Positions 35,437 through 47,360 of a stretch of DNA of 64,000 nt are shown one piece after another. Below the pieces are notes generated by a model that saw only the letters and a program-made list of their open reading frames with translations, ran no database searches and was not told where the DNA came from. The DNA comes from Allacma fusca (taxonomy: Eukaryota > Arthropoda > Collembola > Symphypleona > Sminthuridae): assembly GCA_947179485.1 (NCBI GenBank), contig OX359246.1, positions 60,491,632 to 60,555,631 on the forward strand, in the 5' to 3' direction. Position 1 is the first letter of the stretch. Each line of letters starts with the position of its first letter. Position numbers and translations under genes: made by a program.

Positions 35437-36546
35437 TAGTGGTCGGAACGATTCAGTTCGGTCCAGGATTTTTCAATTCGATTCAGTTAGGACACTGGAC
35501 TGAACCGAAAATTGTTTTCGGTTCGGTCCAGTAAAAAACGGTTCAGTTCGATTCGGTTACACCGAGTGGACGGAATCGAATCGAAAACCGTTTGCCTTTC
35601 GGGGTTATTTAAATCTTAAGTGTTCGTCATTTCAAGTTTCCATTAGTGAGTTGGTACCTGCGGACTGCAGTTTCAGCGTATGTGAGTGTAAATTATTATT
35701 TATGTTTTATCAGCACAGTACCATTTTGGATTGTCGTGACTCAGAAGTCAAAAAAGACTAAACCGTTTTTAATTTTCAAAAATGGACATCCCTAACATGT
35801 CCTCGTCCAACTCAGTATATAATGTCAACTTCAGACAAAATTTCAATGCGTACATGAAAATGTACATATGCTTAATGAAATATATTTTCACGAGTTTGTA
35901 GGAGTGTGACAAAGAGTGGTTTATCTGTAAAATAATATTGGCTTAAAAAATTAATATTTTTATTAGAAAGGAAAACAATTGATTTTAGCAACAATTCACC
36001 GATTTCAATGAAAACTTGACGACCTTTAACATAACCCATCAAGTTTCCGGAACTTAGAACGTCCGACAAATCTTATTTCAAATTCCTAATTTTCAATCCA
36101 AGTTGTGTCTGAACCGATTTTCACCGAAGTCAATGAATAGCAGGTAAAATCTATTTAAGCCAAATTTTAAAGCATATAGGCGATAGCTTATGCAAACTCC
36201 AAATGTTTTATTAACCATAAATAATAAATTTTGAGCAATGGTCTCCCTTTAATCAGTATGACAGCAATCCCAAACTTATACAAATTTAACAATTACCTTT
36301 AAAATTAATTGACATAGACGGATCTTGTATAAATAAATGTTTTTAGTAATTATATATACTCACTTCCTGTTTAAGTGTTGTGAAATGTGGGGATACACTT
36401 ACAAATATTTGCTCGCACAAACCGTTTGGACTGCAGTCCAGGAAAAACGATTCAATTCGGTCCAACATTGTGGATTAAATCGTTCGGTTCAGCCCAATTG
36501 AGGATTGAATCGAACTGAATCGGACTGAATCGATTCAGTTCGATCT
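35437..36546. mobile_element. putative hAT-type nonautonomous element with GATTCAGTTCGG arrays
   Basis: The left end TAGTGGTCGGAACGATTCAG begins exactly where UGT homology stops. Arrays of CGATTCAGTTCGGTCC-like motifs lie at about 35450-35600 and, in inverted form, 36425-36545. A right end near CGATCTA (36546) is uncertain and I see no matching target duplication, so the right side may be deleted. The left end resembles that of the element at 42553 (TAGTGGTCCC). Confidence 0.5.
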
Positions 36547-36979
36547 ATCTGTTTTACATAATAAGATTTATATTTCTAAAGGATTCTGCAAGGGACCCTC
36601 CGTTTGTACCCTCAATTCTATAATTTATTTATTGCTTTTCATTTCAGGCCCAACACATGGGAATGGGTTGAATAGTATTTTTAGCATTATAATAATTTAT
36701 GTAGATGGGAATTCCCCTGAGAGGCACCGAAGAACGCGTCAGGGAATGTGGCATAGAGGCTACGAAATATAAATCACAGAGACAGTAATCATTTACTCAC
36801 AAAACCACACTTCATTTCCCACCAATTCATAATAATTGTGAATTATTATTGAATAATAATGATTATTCAATTTAATTGTTTATTGAAGGATTTATTTTGG
36901 GCGGCGCCCATATCATCGAAACAATTCTGTATTAAGCGTACCTAAATTGTAAATATACTGTCGTAGTCATATTCTACAG

Positions 36980-37548
36980 CAAATGTTTCCAAAAGGTTCA
37001 GCCTACCTAAAATACTACATATTTTTTGCAGCTTTGCCTTCCCTACATATTAACCTACATTATATATCAAAAATAAATTGCCTACCTATTTGCGTGCATA
37101 TATACTCCTGTAATGTTTCTGCCTATATTTTAGCCTATAAAGACCTATACTTTAGCCTATAAAGACATATTTTTAGCCTATAAAGGCTTATATTTTCAAT
37201 TAAAAATCATCTATGTATGTACGTGCAATCGTAACATATGAAAAAAATCGAACTACTAAAATGTCACGTATTTGAAGAATATTCTTGAGATTTATTTTAA
37301 GGTTAAATCAAATAATTGCTTGACAAATTTGTCAATAGATTATTAAATATGTCTATTTTTACCTTCGCAAACTGCCTACCTTGTTCCTAAATAAAAAGTG
37401 AACTCTTGCAGCTCCTACATATAATATAGGATTAATTTTTGTGGTAATTACTGCACCCTATTTTACTACCTATAATTACTTGGATTTTGCATCCTGCCTA
37501 TTTTTATCCTATATATAGGCCAATAAATAGGATAGGTGGACACCTTTA
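36980..37548. mobile_element. hAT-like element with TTTAGCCTATAAAG repeats
   Basis: 569 bp flanked by an 8-bp duplication TTCTACAG (36972-36979 and 37549-37556). The ends CAAATGTTTCCA and (reverse complement) TAAAGGTGTCCA match at 9 of 12 positions. Inside are repeated TTTAGCCTATAAAGAC phrases (37130-37190) and CCTACCTA/CCTATTT motifs at both sides. The matching site in arm A (near 30110) lacks the insert. No ORF. Confidence 0.7.
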
Positions 37549-38893
37549 TTCTACAGTAGTTTAAAAGAAGAGCCCTCTTCCCAGGGAAGATAAGGTTTTA
37601 AGACATTGACATAAAAATGACAAGGTAAAGTACCTTATGAAAGTAATATTACTGTCTTCCAGGTTTATTTAAAATATTTATGGTTGTTAGTATAAATGGC
37701 ACGCTACGAAAGTGCACCCTGAAAAATTTGCAGGCAGCCCTTATTATACCCATAACTTTTGAAGTTACAACAACTTACAAACGTAATGCAAGAAATTGAA
37801 AGAAAAAAGTAAGGCAAGATTTTGCTGGAGCAGAAAAACAATTTTCTGTGCTTTGTCACTCCCTGTTTGACTCATTGTCAGTTCTATTTAATTCACTATT
37901 TATCAGGCAGAATGCCGGATGCTGGAAAATATTGAAGTTTTGTGGAATTAGTTGGAACTATAGACACATACATTGCCTTTGACACTTTTCACAATTGGGT
38001 TCACTTGTAATTAGCATTTCACTCGATAAATATTGTAAATAATTATTATTTAGCTCTAAAATGTATAAATATTCAAATATATTCATGATAATCTTATGGC
38101 CGATTGAATATAATGGCCTAAATATAAATACGAATGCCATTACTCCTTAAGTTCTGACTTATTGGTTGTCCTTTCTTGAGATAACTTCTCAATAAAATTA
38201 TTCACTCTAAAATTACATAGGGTTGTACAGTTCATTTATTCACTTGCATACCTGGAAATTTGAGAATTTCATATTCATAAAAATAATTCCCTACAACGTA
38301 CTACTCAAACTGAGAATTATTATTCTATATTTTGCAGTTTGTGGCAATGAAGTTTAACCTCGCATGGGCTGATACAGGGCCTGCCAGTAAAGTCACATTT
38401 ATTAGTTCATTTCCTCTGGACGGTCCACGGGGAGTATCTATGTAAATATAATCAAGTATTAGTAACGAGAAGTAATTATTTTCCTCTCGAAATTTGCTCG
38501 TTTTTTCATTGCCCTGTGATTTATACATGAGAGTTTTAAAAGTAAATTCTCCGGAAAATTCAGGCTTGACAACGCCCTTTTAGAAAGCTTTGAGTGTTGG
38601 CTTGAGGGGAAATCAGCGGATTCATTTCCGACAACACGTCACTGACGATCGGGTATGTTTGCCTCAGAATTTTGGACTAATTTCACCCAAAATATTTCTG
38701 TAGATCAATTCGCTTTTACTGGGTAAAATAGATCAAAATAGAGTATTTTCCCTCTTCAGTGGGAATGTATTCCTTGTTGATCAAATTTTGTACAACTAAT
38801 GATATCGTAGTTGAAGTGTACAAGTAGAAATGAGGAAGGGACAACAAGCTTATGCTGATTTTTTGTTCTTGTGTAATTTCAGGATTTAAAAAG

Positions 38894-40283
38894 ATGAAGA
38901 AAATCAAAAGAAAGCTGGGATTCGGGCACAAGTCCAACGAGTTAGAAATTAGCTCTCCCTCAAATGTCCAGCACTGTTTGCACATCAATAAGGACAAGGA
39001 GACGGGGAAATGGGTGAGGAAGGGGAATCTCCCAGACGAATGGATTAATATACATATTACAGAAGGAGCTAGGGATCCATGTACGGGAAAATAATCCGGA
39101 GCAATCTATCCAGGCGACGAAATTACTGGTCTACCTCAGCAATTATGAAAATGTTGGTATGTTAACCCCCCAGGCTGAGGAGGATGAGTGTATTGACAAA
39201 GCCTTAGACGATCGTCCCCCCATACCTCCGAAGAAGCAAATCCAGCAAGTGGTGTCCAAAGAAATGGAAGATCCGACGTACATTAATCATGAAAAGTCAG
39301 GCTCAGCTCCATCTGGTTTGATATCTAAGGAGCAAATTAAGTCTGACACGACGACGGTGACTATCCGAGCACATCAAAATCAAGGGTCATCATCTCAGCT
39401 ATGCGATGAGGAGGTGATGTTAGAGATGCGGAAAATATGTAATCATGAATACCCCTACAAGCGACTTAAGGAGGTAGGGGCTGGAGCATTCGGAACTGTG
39501 TTCACTGCCCTGGACATGGAAACTAATCAAAGGGTAGCGATCAAGGATATCGATTTAGCTCGTCAGCCCAAGAAAGAACTGATTTTGAATGAAATTAAAG
39601 TAATGAAGGACTTCCATCATCCAAATCTGGTGAACTTTCTGGATGCTTACGTTGTTGATGACCATCTCTGGGTGATCATGGAGTTGCTACGAGTGGGGCC
39701 CTTGACTGATGTGGTGATGGAGACGGTCATGAGGGAGGATCAGATTGCGGCCGTGTGTAAAGAAGTTCTACAAGCCATTGCCTTCTTACATAGCAAAGGG
39801 GTCATTCATCGGGATATCAAGTCCGATAATGTGTTCTTGGGCTCGGATGGGAGCGTGAAAGTGACTGATTTCGGATTTTGTGCCAATGTTCAAGAGAATG
39901 AGAAACGAAATACGATGGTGGGGACACCTTATTGGATGGCCCCGGAGGTGGTCACTCGGAAACAGTACGGAGCAAAGGTGGATATCTGGTCCTTGGGAAT
40001 CATGGCCATCGAGATGATTGATGGGGAACCCCCTTATCTTCAAGAGACACCTTTGAGAGCCTTGTATTTAATTGCTACTACAGGACGGCCCCATATCCCT
40101 AGCTGGGACAAGCAAACACCTGAATTCCAAGATTTCCTGGACCACTGTTTGGAAGTTGATGTTGATACGAGATACTCGGCGGATCAACTTCTCTGTCATC
40201 CCTTTTTACGGAAGGCAGCCCCATTGAAAACTCTCGTCCCACTCATTCGGGAAGCTCAAAGAATTCTTCACAAGGAGTTTTAG
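38894..40283 (+). pseudogene. PAK kinase copy 2 (frame broken before the kinase domain)
   Basis: Inverted paralogue of the PAK at 26947. The start ATG at 38894 follows a conserved acceptor (TTTCAG at about 38881) and the CRIB region is open (ISSPSNVQHCLHINKD). Near 39050 a short insertion in the codons for the HNILQKE region shifts the frame and gives a stop at 39094. From 39159 a 374-codon frame is open to the natural stop at 40283 and contains the complete kinase: GAGAFG loop, AIKD lysine, [25 protein letters not shown]. There are three fewer residues just before the glycine loop and a Gly-to-Val change (LLRVGPL). It reads as a pseudogene of the full protein, though a kinase-only product from 39159 is not excluded. 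Confidence 0.82.
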
Positions 40284-41340
40284 ATTCCTGTCCCTTCCTC
40301 CCTCGAACCCCCCCCCCTCCACCACGTCCTCCCAAACCTTCCGAAATAAAAATCTTCCGTAGGACTGCATGTTTTTAATTGTAAGAAATGTGAATGCATG
40401 TAAGCGTGATTTATTTATGTTAATTTTCGAGACTTCAGCTTTCTGTAAATTATCAAAACAAGGCTCTTCAAGGGTCACTCTTGTGATTAGCATAACATAT
40501 TTTAAAAAATGTATACATATTTATAAATAAATAACTATTTTTCTGTTCCAGTGCCTTTTTAAGCAGATAATGATTATAGGACAATAGGTTCGCGTAATAT
40601 GTACACAAATGTTAACACATGATTATCAAATTAATTCATTCCTTCCGAGTAATTCCATTTTAAATTCATATTTGCTGTTTAGGATAATATTGTTGAGGGT
40701 ATTGTGGTTAAAATTTGTGTCCTATTATGTGAGCTTAAATTTTACGGTTCAAATGTATTCCTTACAAATTACTGCTTCAATCATTTATCATGTGTGTGTG
40801 TGTGTGTGTATTCCGTCATTTAATGAATGACTCCAACCGTTACCAAAGCATGAAGAAATACAAAAGTGCAGGTGTGAATTAGATTCATGATGTGCCTCTA
40901 TTTTAGACTCTTATCCAGGCCTAAAGTTTTAAATTTTAAGAAAAGACAGTTGTTCGACCGCCAAATTTTGAGACTGAAAGATTGAAGAGTGCGAGAAGAA
41001 GAAAATTAGCATGATCATGGATGAATATATTTCCGAAGAGTTAATTTTCACAACTCTAAAATGTTATTTCATAATTATTAATCTGTTTGTACAATATTTA
41101 CACAGTGCTTTATCTTCTATACAAAACTTTTCTTGAAGTACAATTAAGTGTACCAAAAGCGTGTGCTGTGAGCCCGCGTTCACATTTCCAATTTGTCCTA
41201 TTATATAGTACTACTTGTGTTCTAGACTATCTAATTACTGTGTACCATGACAGTGCTACTGCTTACATTCTTCTTACATTAAATCAATTGTATCATTATT
41301 GTCGACAAGCTCCACATGTTAATTCACATCAGGTGTAGAT

Positions 41341-41520
41341 TGGGGGGAAATGGTTGAGGAAGGGGAATCTTCAGGACGAGTGGATCAAGCATTCGTGGCT
41401 TCCATCATCCAAATCTGGTTAACTTTCCGGATGCTTACGTTGTCGATGACCATCTCTGGGTGATCATGGAGTTGCTCCGAGGGGGTCCCCTGACTGATGT
41501 GGTGATGGAGATGGTCTGTC
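41341..41520 (+). pseudogene. PAK third fragment, two non-adjacent pieces joined
   Basis: About 45 bases matching the p21-binding region (GGGGAAATGG, AAGGGGAATC) are directly followed, near 41390, by about 130 bases matching the kinase N-lobe (CTTCCATCATCCAAATCTGG to GACTGATGTGGTGATGGAG). About 560 bases of the parent gene between the two are missing. Not coding. Confidence 0.8.
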
Positions 41521-42176
41521 ATTAAGACCCAAAACTGTTAACACTGTCCGATGTAACCACATTATTACATTCAGCATTCTCATAGCACACGACACAATCG
41601 ATGTTTTTAACTCTATCTTTACTACTGGTAGTAAAGTCCTGCACGCAAAGTACAGGGGTGTTTACTTTAAAAGTTACCGACTTTCAACCTATTATTTCGA
41701 AGAGGTAACACTGGGGAATTTGTTTCACATTTTTATCGTGTTAAACATACATAGTTTTTGATATGAAAACTGATTTTCACTTTTAGGAAAAACGGTCTGC
41801 GTGTATTTTTCTGGGACCGTCCTTTTACACTCCTCGAACTGTTTTTTCCGCGTTGGCACAAACATTTTGTTCTTCAGTAATCGTACTTTGTGCGTTTAAA
41901 TACCTTATTCACTTAAACGCCTATGCGTTTAGATACCTCATACCTTATGCTTTGAGATAAGTTAGGATGCTTTCGACGTCGGACGATTATTCGTCCAGAC
42001 CTTATGAGTTTTGTCAGTTACACTTTTAGCTTTTATATATTTTGTTGTGGTAAGATTTCCACCTGAACATACGTACTGTTTTTTCACCAGTAATCATTAC
42101 GTCAAATGAGTCATCGCAAGTAAAATTATGAAAATGAAGAAACGAGGAACGAGTAATGACTCACTGTTTATTATTC
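41521..42176. other. intergenic stretch, no gene seen
   Basis: I see nothing that can be supported in these 650 bases. They separate the PAK fragment from the 3' end of UGT2. Confidence 0.5.
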
Positions 42177-44825
42177 TCACTGTTTTTTCTTATTCTTAGG
42201 TGAGACAGCCAAAGTTCTGCGGCACACCTTTCTGTACAATATTTTAGTAACCTTAATGGTGAAGATCAATGATGCAATGAGTATTGAGGAAAGTATTGCA
42301 ATCACATCCAAAGAATGGTACTGGATGAAGCTGAGCTTCCTGGCAATAGAGCGAAGTTGTAGCGCCCCCTTGTGGCGCATAACATACTCGCTCCAAAATA
42401 CTGCTGTGTCTAAGGCGGTCATGGGCTGGTCCCGGAACAACACTGACATTTCTTGTACCTTGCGTTTGTACCTGTGTTTGAGATCAGATGTTACGTTTCA
42501 AGTTGCTAGATTCAAATATTCTAAATAAAATCACTTTCAGCCAAGTGTGTATTAGTGGTCCCGATCTTTCAATTCTGAATCAAACAAACTCGATTCAATT
42601 CAATTCTGATTCATCATTTTTTGATTCAGTTCAAAACACGAATTGAATCATTTCATTTCATTCACTTCATGAATCAAACCACGCGAAATGCCTTGAATCG
42701 CGATTCAAATGATTCACGTGCAACGAATTTGTTTGCAGATCCCGCTAAAGCAAAATGCAGCGTTAGTACGCATCATAATGATAAAGTGCTTCCAAGAGAC
42801 ATTTTTGTTGGAAAACCAGCTTATAAATTATTTGATAAATAATAATTTAAAATAATTAGTTTATTAATACATTAAATATATACTAATTATTAAATCACGT
42901 ACTAATGAATTATTACTATTTCTACTTAGCTACTTGCATATTTTCTAATTTGTCTGGTATGGCAAGGGACTACTTAACTATTTCGGCAACCGGAGTTCCA
43001 GTAGAGCAGGTTCTGTGCACTGGGAAGGACTTAATTGGGCAACGAAGAAACAGTCTGGCTCTAAGCCGATGTGATTAAAGAATTGGATAAGCACAAACAC
43101 ATTACACAAGATAAACATCACACTTATCAGCAGGATATGTAACTCTAAGTTCGCGAATGTTATTGACAACTGTAGTGACAGAAAAACATTAATAAATTTG
43201 TATACCACCTTTTACTGTCTGAATGATTTGAATCATCATTCGATTCAGTTCAGCACACAGAAATGAATCAAATCGGTTCCTGTGAATCGTGAATTGAATC
43301 GAATAACACTTATTTCATTCAATTCATAATTTGAATTGAATCAAAACGAATATTTTGAATTGAATTGAAAGATTGGGACCACTAGTGTGTATATTCTCAC
43401 GCAGGATTAGTCAGTATGATTTGAATAGCCTTGAGGACATCCTCTTCTTTTACGTCCAAAATCTCTAAGAAAGTAGCGATCCCTGCTTGAACATATCGGT
43501 TGACATTCATGTCCTGATCCCCAAACACTGGGACACCCACTAATGGAACTCCGTGGTAAATTGCTTCTTGCGTGCTGAGCAGACCTCCGTGAGTTATGAA
43601 AAGCTTCGTGTTTGGATGGGCTGCTCAAGCATACACAAAATAATTCACACTTGTGCTTAATCAGCGACAATATTTTCAAATAATTTTAAAAGAAATCTTT
43701 TGAAAGAACGATCATACCTAAAATATCCTGCACAGGAAGCCATTTTGAAAGTCTCACATTGGGTGGTAGATCTGCCATATCCTTGGAATCCCATTTCCAC
43801 AGAACACGCTGTTTAACACGTGAGAATGCATTCAAAAAGGCCTTCCTTGTTTCCTCCGCCATATCCTGCCCCTTTAAAATTGAGCCAAGACTGAATAGGA
43901 TGACACCATCCTTGGCTCCAGAAATATATTCCTCTAAATCCTGGAAAATTAAAATAAGAAATCACATCTTTTCCTTGATTTTTGATTATTACTTAAATGT
44001 ATATTTTTCAACCATGGTTACTTTTGGAAGTGGTTTTCCAGGCCTGCAATGAACGCCTCCAATTTCTACGACATCAGGCATCGTCGGGCGTGGACGGTTA
44101 ATGGAAAAATGTGAATTTACAAACATCATACTAAAATTGGATTCCAGTTCATTCAATCCGGGAATGTCCTCTCCTAAATATTTTCTGTACATGCTTTCGT
44201 ATTGACTATAAACTGAGAAATAGCTAAACCAAAATAATTTTGAGAATGCGAAGTTCACAATTCTTTGAAGGAGATTCATTTCTTCGTCGAAAGGAAGTAT
44301 TGGATCTGGAACGAAAGACGGCGGCAAGTAGTTGCCAAGCTGCATTGCAAAAGGAGGTGGAGTTGGAAGAGGTGTGGAACGAATCACTGGAGCCCCAAGT
44401 TTGTAAGCAAATCCTTGTAAACAGTGATTGGCAAAGGCGTCAATAATCACCAAATGGAAGGTCTCTTGAAGCAACTTCATGAACTCAGGATTTTGATAGG
44501 TGGCATGACATCCATCAATAACGGGTTTATTCGTAATTTTAAAGAGTCCGAGAACACCTTCCTTACGACTTTCCAAGGGATTTGAGTCAGTAAAATAATC
44601 AAATCCATCTAAAACCACAATGTCTCTGATATTTGGACTGTCGATTGGGGTTTTGAAACTGGAGACTATTGTGATGGAATGATTGCGTTTAGCTAAACCC
44701 TCAACAGTTGCTTCAATTATATTTTTGTGACTCCTGGGGCACATTGGGCAAAGGACTAGAATATTTGCACTTAGGACTTGGGAGACAAGAATTGCTCCTA
44801 AAAGAGTTAGAATAGTAGTCTTCAT
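42177..44825 (-). CDS. UDP-glycosyltransferase copy 2 (UGT2), intact, 513 aa
   Basis: Four exons on the minus strand with the same lengths as UGT1: 44022-44825, 43718-43940, 43401-43620 and 42177-42471 (804, 223, 220 and 295 nt). The start at 44825 gives a signal peptide (MKTTILTLLGAILVSQVLS); the frame's upstream methionine at 44888 is less likely. The N-terminal half binds the acceptor; the C-terminal half carries the UDP-sugar signature with WLPVQDIL, ITHGGLLSTQEAIYHGVP and FGDQDMN. A membrane helix near the end and a KKKQ tail place it in the ER membrane with the catalytic part in the lumen. Role: conjugation of lipophilic endobiotics or xenobiotics; the substrate is unknown. Intron 3 is 929 nt because it hosts a hAT element (42553-43384); in UGT1 the same intron is 88 nt. 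Confidence 0.92.
42553..43384. mobile_element. hAT-type nonautonomous element in UGT2 intron 3
   Basis: The ends are TAGTGGTCCCGATCTTTCAA and its near inverse at 43365-43384 (GGGACCACTA). The 8-bp target duplication GTGTGTAT is perfect (42545-42552 and 43385-43392) and occurs once at the homologous place in UGT1 intron 3. Both subterminal regions are packed with GATTCAATTC/GAATTGAATC motifs. Internal short ORFs are unrelated to transposase. Confidence 0.92.
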
Positions 44826-45473
44826 TTTGGTAGTTTTAAATAATTCACTAGGAAAGTATATTGGATTTGCTTGGTCTGCAAACGACAAAGACGGGAGAGA
44901 TATGATGATTCGAATCTGAGCAAAGTCTAAGGATCTTGTATTTTAATTGATTTAATTGTTTGACCTTGATTTACTTGTCCTTATCGCAAATTTTATCAAC
45001 AGTCCCGTATTTGCCTACTTATCTGCTGGACTCTCACATGCTGATACCTCTTTTTAAGTTCATGCAAGATACAGCATGAAATAGTTTTAAACAATCTAAT
45101 CAAGCTGTAATCAGTGAGAGACCTAAATGTAACCCCCCCCTCTCTTATCCTATGATTTGATTATTTGGGATTTAAAAAAAAGCTTGGATATTGATCTAGA
45201 TCAACATTTAATTAGCTGTGTCTATAATTGTGACATTGTAACTACACTGCTGTGGTAAAAGTCACCCAAAATATTTTCTTCAAAATTGACCCATTTAGCA
45301 ACACGAGCGACAGAAAATTATTACAGCGCTTTAAACATTGACTTTTTTTGAGAATATCCACTGAATATTATTTTATATCATTCAGGAGTCCCGACTTTTG
45401 GAGATTCACTATAACCATTGGTCGGCAAGTATCCCATTTCCAGTAAACTTGCATGCAACAGCCAAAGTAAATA
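44826..45473. other. UGT2 upstream region
   Basis: Presumed promoter and 5' flank of UGT2. I see no clear element other than AT-rich DNA and a short C-run near 45130. Confidence 0.45.
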
Positions 45474-46347
45474 CAGTGAATTTCCTATATAGTGGTTTCC
45501 AAGGGAGTGGCAAATTCCTGCCACTATATAGAGATGCCACTATATGGTATTAATGGCTAACTATATATTATTAATGTTTATAACTAATAACTGGCTAAAT
45601 ATAATTATTTATAAAATAATTTATTTGTAAAGAATGCGTAAAACTATGAGGTATGTCAGTTTAAAATATTCAGTAAATATAGATACCCTCACACTGGTAA
45701 TATTGTAAGTAGTAGCAAACTTTTCAACTGCAAGGTCACCATTCCAGACCGATTGGTCGGAGCTACTTGTGAAGAAATCCACATTTTTATGGCATGTACA
45801 CTTTCCAAAACATCATCAAAATAATACAGCGTCCTTCCAGAAACCGAATTTTGGCTTCAGATTATGGAAAACGTTTAAATTACGTTAAAAAATAAATAAC
45901 GAATTGAAACTTAATAGAAGTGGGTCCAGGTAAAAATACCAATGCTTTGTTGTGTAACTGTTCGTTTTACCTTTTAAGTCAATGATACTATTACGTAACT
46001 TCAGTTAATCATACTAGAGCTTCAGTATACCACACTCAGAATTTCATGGTATCCTGTAACATTTAGAATTAAAATTGAACCAATCGACACAAACATTATT
46101 TATCTCCCGCACGTTTTATAACACCGTGTTATACCATTAACTAGCTAATTTTATGCCAATTGCCATTATAATTTTGCATGGCCGAGCCACCGTAACACAT
46201 AATGGTGCCATTATAGAGGGAATACCATTATAGCGGGTGCCACTATATGGTATACCTTTAACATAGCAAACCTCTAGGGAGGGATTTTTGATGCCACTAA
46301 AGAGGAAATGCCGTCTAAGAGGAAACCACTATACGGGAAATTCACTG
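45474..46347. mobile_element. mariner/Tigger-like MITE
   Basis: The ends CAGTGAATTTCC (left) and GGGAAATTCACTG (right) are inverted and flanked by TA on both sides (45472-45473, 46348-46349). Inner parts continue the symmetry (TATAGTGGTTTCC against GGAAACCACTATA). CAGTGAAT-type ends with a TA target fit the Tc1/mariner-pogo superfamily. 874 bp, with no transposase frame. Confidence 0.8.
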
Positions 46348-47360
46348 TAGGTCCAAAGTTTGTGCATAGCCTTTTCGCTTATATTTATTGCTGGTGCCAC
46401 AATCCTCAACATAAAGAGTTCTCATTCCGTCAACAGACAACATGTAAGCTCAATTTTTGCAAGAGGAGAGGTGGGGCTCTGGATGTTTCTTCTCACCTTG
46501 TATACAATAATAACAAAATTACAGGCTCATTGTAAAATGGAAAACAGCTTATACCCATATAAACCATATAGAAATACTTATGATAGTGATTGTGCCATTC
46601 TAAGTCGATTCTAGCATGTGACCGGCATTTACTGCTAGACGTCATATAATGTTCATCCCTGCCCGGCATACGGGCTGGTAGGTTGAGCCTTTTTTTCCGT
46701 GACCGATGTTTTAATTATTTTGCTAAAAATGTTTTGGAATCTGAAAATATTTTTTACAACGAATAGCTTTGTCATCAAATCTTGGCGTCGTCAGAAATCT
46801 CCTTTCTTCGGGCCTTCCTCAGTTTTTTTCCTGAGACACTTAATTTCTCCGTTTGCTTAAAGCTCGAGAAGACAATTGTGAACACAGAAATCAAGCAGTT
46901 GCTCACGGGAAAGCATTTATTTTTTACATCATTGATATGTACATAAGTACAACGAAATGTATTCTTCAAAAATGAAAATTAACAACTTCTGAGTAGCCTT
47001 TACGTTCCACTTTACGCCATTGAAACAAATTCCAGAAAATCTGGAAAAGGATTTCCTACAAAATGAAGGAATTTTAGTCCCTTATGTATGTGATCTAGGG
47101 GATAACAATCGATTTGTCACATCTTGTGCAACCTAGAAGCTTTCACGTTTCTAAATATGCTGCCTTAATTTGAAAATATTGGAAGCGCAACGATACATTT
47201 CGTGGCTATTGAGTAAATTATATACACACCAATTTTTAAATAATCTTGCACGCTTTCGTAACTGTGTACATTCAGGTTTTTTATACAATCAAAATATTTA
47301 GTATACAATCGAATGTTCGCCTTTGATTGATCTTATGACAAAGGTCGGGATTATAGCTCC
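46348..47360. other. intergenic stretch, no gene seen
   Basis: Short open frames at 46308-46614 and 46775-46969 overlap the element or have no support. No other feature recognised. Confidence 0.5.

Larger units (their letters stand above)
36640..41337 (-). repeat. arm B of inverted segmental duplication (PAK region)
   Basis: This is the reverse complement of about 25880-30400 with decay and insertions (an element at 36980-37548). The arm ends at about 41337 (CACATCAGGTGTAGATTG against the reverse complement of 25877-25895), after which a scrambled PAK fragment begins. Confidence 0.8.
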
